15,711 nt of DNA from JAWUVP01 sp034112285 (lineage in GTDB: Bacteria; Pseudomonadota; Gammaproteobacteria; JABDGN01): contig JAWUVP010000045.1 of NCBI GenBank assembly GCA_034112285.1, forward strand, positions 1 through 15,711. The letters are read 5' to 3'. The notes beneath the pieces are model-generated. The model did not search any database. It had not been told where the DNA came from and saw nothing but the letters and a program-made list of their open reading frames with translations. How positions within the stretch are numbered: position 1 is the first letter of the stretch; each line of letters begins with the position of its first letter. Positions 14,100 to 15,711 of this stretch are shown one piece after another. Position numbers and translations under genes: made by a program.

Positions 14100-15353
14100 A
14101 TGTTGTTTTTAGCCCTTAAACAGCTTTTTGCAAGAAAGAAGCAATCGGTTTTTATCTTGCTCGGCATCGTGCTGGGCACAACGGCTTACATCGTTATTTC
14201 TGGTGTCATGCTTGGTTTTCAACAGTTTTTGTTAAATGAGTTGGTGAACAATAGTGCCCAAATCACGATTAGCGCAAAAGAACAAATTGTAACCCCACAA
14301 TTAGTGACGCCGCGATTGTTTGGTAAAGACACGCTTGTTTATTGGAGCACGCCGCCATCAGGTGTTCGAGAGTTAGATTATATTATTAATCCACAATCTT
14401 GGTACAAGCGCCTAAGCCAAAATCCTCAAGTGTTAGCTTATGTGCAACAAACGCAAGCAAGCATCCTGATATCACATGATTCAGTCTCAAAAAGTGTTAG
14501 TGTTATTGGCACACTGCCGGCGAAACAACTTAAAATAACCACTATCGGTAATTATATTATTAAAGGTGACTTTTTAACCCTTAAGCCTGGAAGTAATCGT
14601 ATTGTTATTGGTTTAGGCCTTGCTAACAAACTGGGCGTTAGCTTAAATAAAACCGTTCAGTTGATCAATCAGTCGGGGGATATTCAGCCCTTTAAAATCA
14701 GTGGCATTTTTGAAACAGGCAACAAAGCTGCAGACAATAACAATGCCTATATGGCACTGACTGACTTGCAAAACTTGTTAAATAAACAAGGGCAAATTAA
14801 TACCATTGCCGTTAAAATACTCCATCCTTACGATGCTTTAAATCTAGCCAAGCAGTGGTCTGTTTTCAGCCAAGATAAAGTTGAAAGTTGGCAGCAAACC
14901 AGCGCAAATATTTTGTCAGTATTTCATGTTCAAGATTTCATCCGTTATTTCATGGTTTTCTCTATCTTGTTGGTATCGGGATTTGGTATCTACAATGTAC
15001 TTAATATCATGATAAATCAAAAACGTAGAGAAATTGCTATTTTACGGGCGATTGGTTATACCGGCTTAGATATTATAAAGTTGTTTTTTATACAAGGGCT
15101 GCTGTTTGGTGTTATTGGAGGCTTGATTGGACTTTTTCTAGGTTGGTTTATCTGCCTCTATGTAGCCACGTTACCGGCTGTGGGGCCATCTGCTGCGGGC
15201 ACTGGCACTATGATTGTGGCCTTTAATCTTTCAATATACATTAATGGGTTTTTATTAGCTGTTGGGGCGGCCATCTTTGCCAGTATTATTCCGGCACGCT
15301 CCGCTGGGAAGTTAAAACCTATAGCCATTATTCGCTCAGAGGCCTCGGCATGA
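14100..15353 (+). CDS. ABC transporter permease, FtsX/MacB-type
   Basis: This 417-residue inner-membrane protein has the type VII ABC (MacB/LolCE/DevC) layout. One membrane helix lies near the N-terminus (about 16-38), followed by a periplasmic domain of some 240 residues (about 40-278). Three further helices come at about 280-303, 327-356 and 383-398. The cytoplasmic loop NQKRREIAILRAIGYT after helix 2 is the conserved FtsX-family coupling segment, and the protein ends with the typical PARSAGKLKPIAIIRSE tail. Such proteins work by mechanotransmission rather than classical transport, for example in lipoprotein release or driving efflux through TolC. It starts 2 nt after the adaptor gene and its stop overlaps the ATPase start (ATGA). 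The substrate cannot be told from sequence. Confidence 0.9.
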   Translation: MLFLALKQLFARKKQSVFILLGIVLGTTAYIVISGVMLGFQQFLLNELVNNSAQITISAKEQIVTPQLVTPRLFGKDTLVYWSTPPSGVRELDYIINPQSWYKRLSQNPQVLAYVQQTQASILISHDSVSKSVSVIGTLPAKQLKITTIGNYIIKGDFLTLKPGSNRIVIGLGLANKLGVSLNKTVQLINQSGDIQPFKISGIFETGNKAADNNNAYMALTDLQNLLNKQGQINTIAVKILHPYDALNLAKQWSVFSQDKVESWQQTSANILSVFHVQDFIRYFMVFSILLVSGFGIYNVLNIMINQKRREIAILRAIGYTGLDIIKLFFIQGLLFGVIGGLIGLFLGWFICLYVATLPAVGPSAAGTGTMIVAFNLSIYINGFLLAVGAAIFASIIPARSAGKLKPIAIIRSEASA

Positions 15354-15711
15354 TAGAAGTTAAAAATTTATGTAAATCTTTTGGGAACACTCAAATTCTA
15401 CACGATATTAATTTAACCATTAATGACGGTGATTACATTAGCTTAACAGGGCGTTCTGGCTCGGGTAAAACGACGCTGCTGTATTGCGTCAGTAGTCTTG
15501 ATGAGCCTACCTCTGGGGAGGTGATGATTGATGGTGCTAACATTTTTGATAAAACTGAATCAGAGCTACATCGTTTTCTCAATCAAGATGTCGGGTTCGT
15601 ATTCCAATTTCATTATTTATTACCCGAACTAACCGCGCTTGAAAATGTTCTTATGCCGGCTAGAAAGTGTAAGGCCGAGGATGAACACAAAGCATTTGCC
15701 AAGCATTTGCT
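15350..15711 (+). CDS. ABC transporter ATP-binding protein, MacB/LolD-type (3' end outside window)
   Basis: Only the first 120 codons are in the window. They show the start MIEVKNLCKSFGN, Walker A GRSGSGKTT (34-42), a segment SLDEPTSGEVMIDG typical of the LolD/MacB group, and the Q-loop FVFQFHYLLPELTALENV, which is highly characteristic of this group. The signature and Walker B lie beyond the edge. The ATG overlaps the permease stop (ATGA), so the pair is co-translated and forms one transporter. Frame is intact to the end of the window. Whether more operon genes follow cannot be seen. Confidence 0.92.
   Translation, partial: MIEVKNLCKSFGNTQILHDINLTINDGDYISLTGRSGSGKTTLLYCVSSLDEPTSGEVMIDGANIFDKTESELHRFLNQDVGFVFQFHYLLPELTALENVLMPARKCKAEDEHKAFAKHL

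Noticed and set aside
1..15711. CRISPR array, tRNA, rRNA or insertion sequence
   Set aside because: I saw no spaced direct repeats, cloverleaf-like sequence, rRNA segment or transposase in either strand.

Overview
This window of moderate to low GC comes from a gammaproteobacterium. Supporting signs are the metN-metI-metQ gene order, a YheS-type ABC-F protein, a Zur-type Fur protein, and a Zur operator matching the enterobacterial core. A patatin, a possible cysteine-protease-like protein with an acidic tail, a ZIP transporter of eukaryote-like motif type and several long unrecognised AT-rich ORFs suggest a host- or protist-associated lineage, perhaps Legionellales-like. That placement is inference; no rRNA or tRNA is present to test it.

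Layout. (1) 1-133: an imperfect inverted-repeat element that runs into the metQ stop codon. (2) 132-2628, minus strand: the methionine ABC importer operon metN-metI-metQ. It has a well-spaced promoter near 2749-2777 and a leader of about 113 nt containing an intrinsic-terminator hairpin plus a competing pairing, which looks like a transcription attenuator. (3) 2844-6066, plus strand: an APC-family amino-acid transporter followed after 4 nt by an ABC-F ATPase of the YheS type. (4) 6302-8245, plus strand: a patatin-like phospholipase and an unrecognised protein with a possible Cys/His/Asn hydrolase pattern. (5) 8255-9431, minus strand: zur and a ZIP-family metal transporter behind a perfect Zur-type palindrome overlapping the -10 box. 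(6) 9553-12704: two unrecognised minus-strand genes of 316 and 524 codons, separated by a decayed plus-strand gene with two in-frame stops. (7) 12872-15711, plus strand: a compact four-gene operon of MarR regulator, very short HlyD/MacA-type adaptor, FtsX/MacB-type permease and ABC ATPase (cut by the window edge).

How the parts work together. The met operon and the divergently transcribed amino-acid transporter share a 215-bp control region. The Zur pair looks like a self-contained zinc-responsive uptake unit. The marR operon has a palindromic operator on its own -35 box and tightly overlapping genes, consistent with a self-regulated export or lipoprotein-handling ABC system. The best candidates for something not described are the met leader RNA, the adaptor without an alpha-hairpin, the possible cysteine-protease-like protein next to the patatin, and the 524-residue protein with an H-D-G-G-H-S motif.
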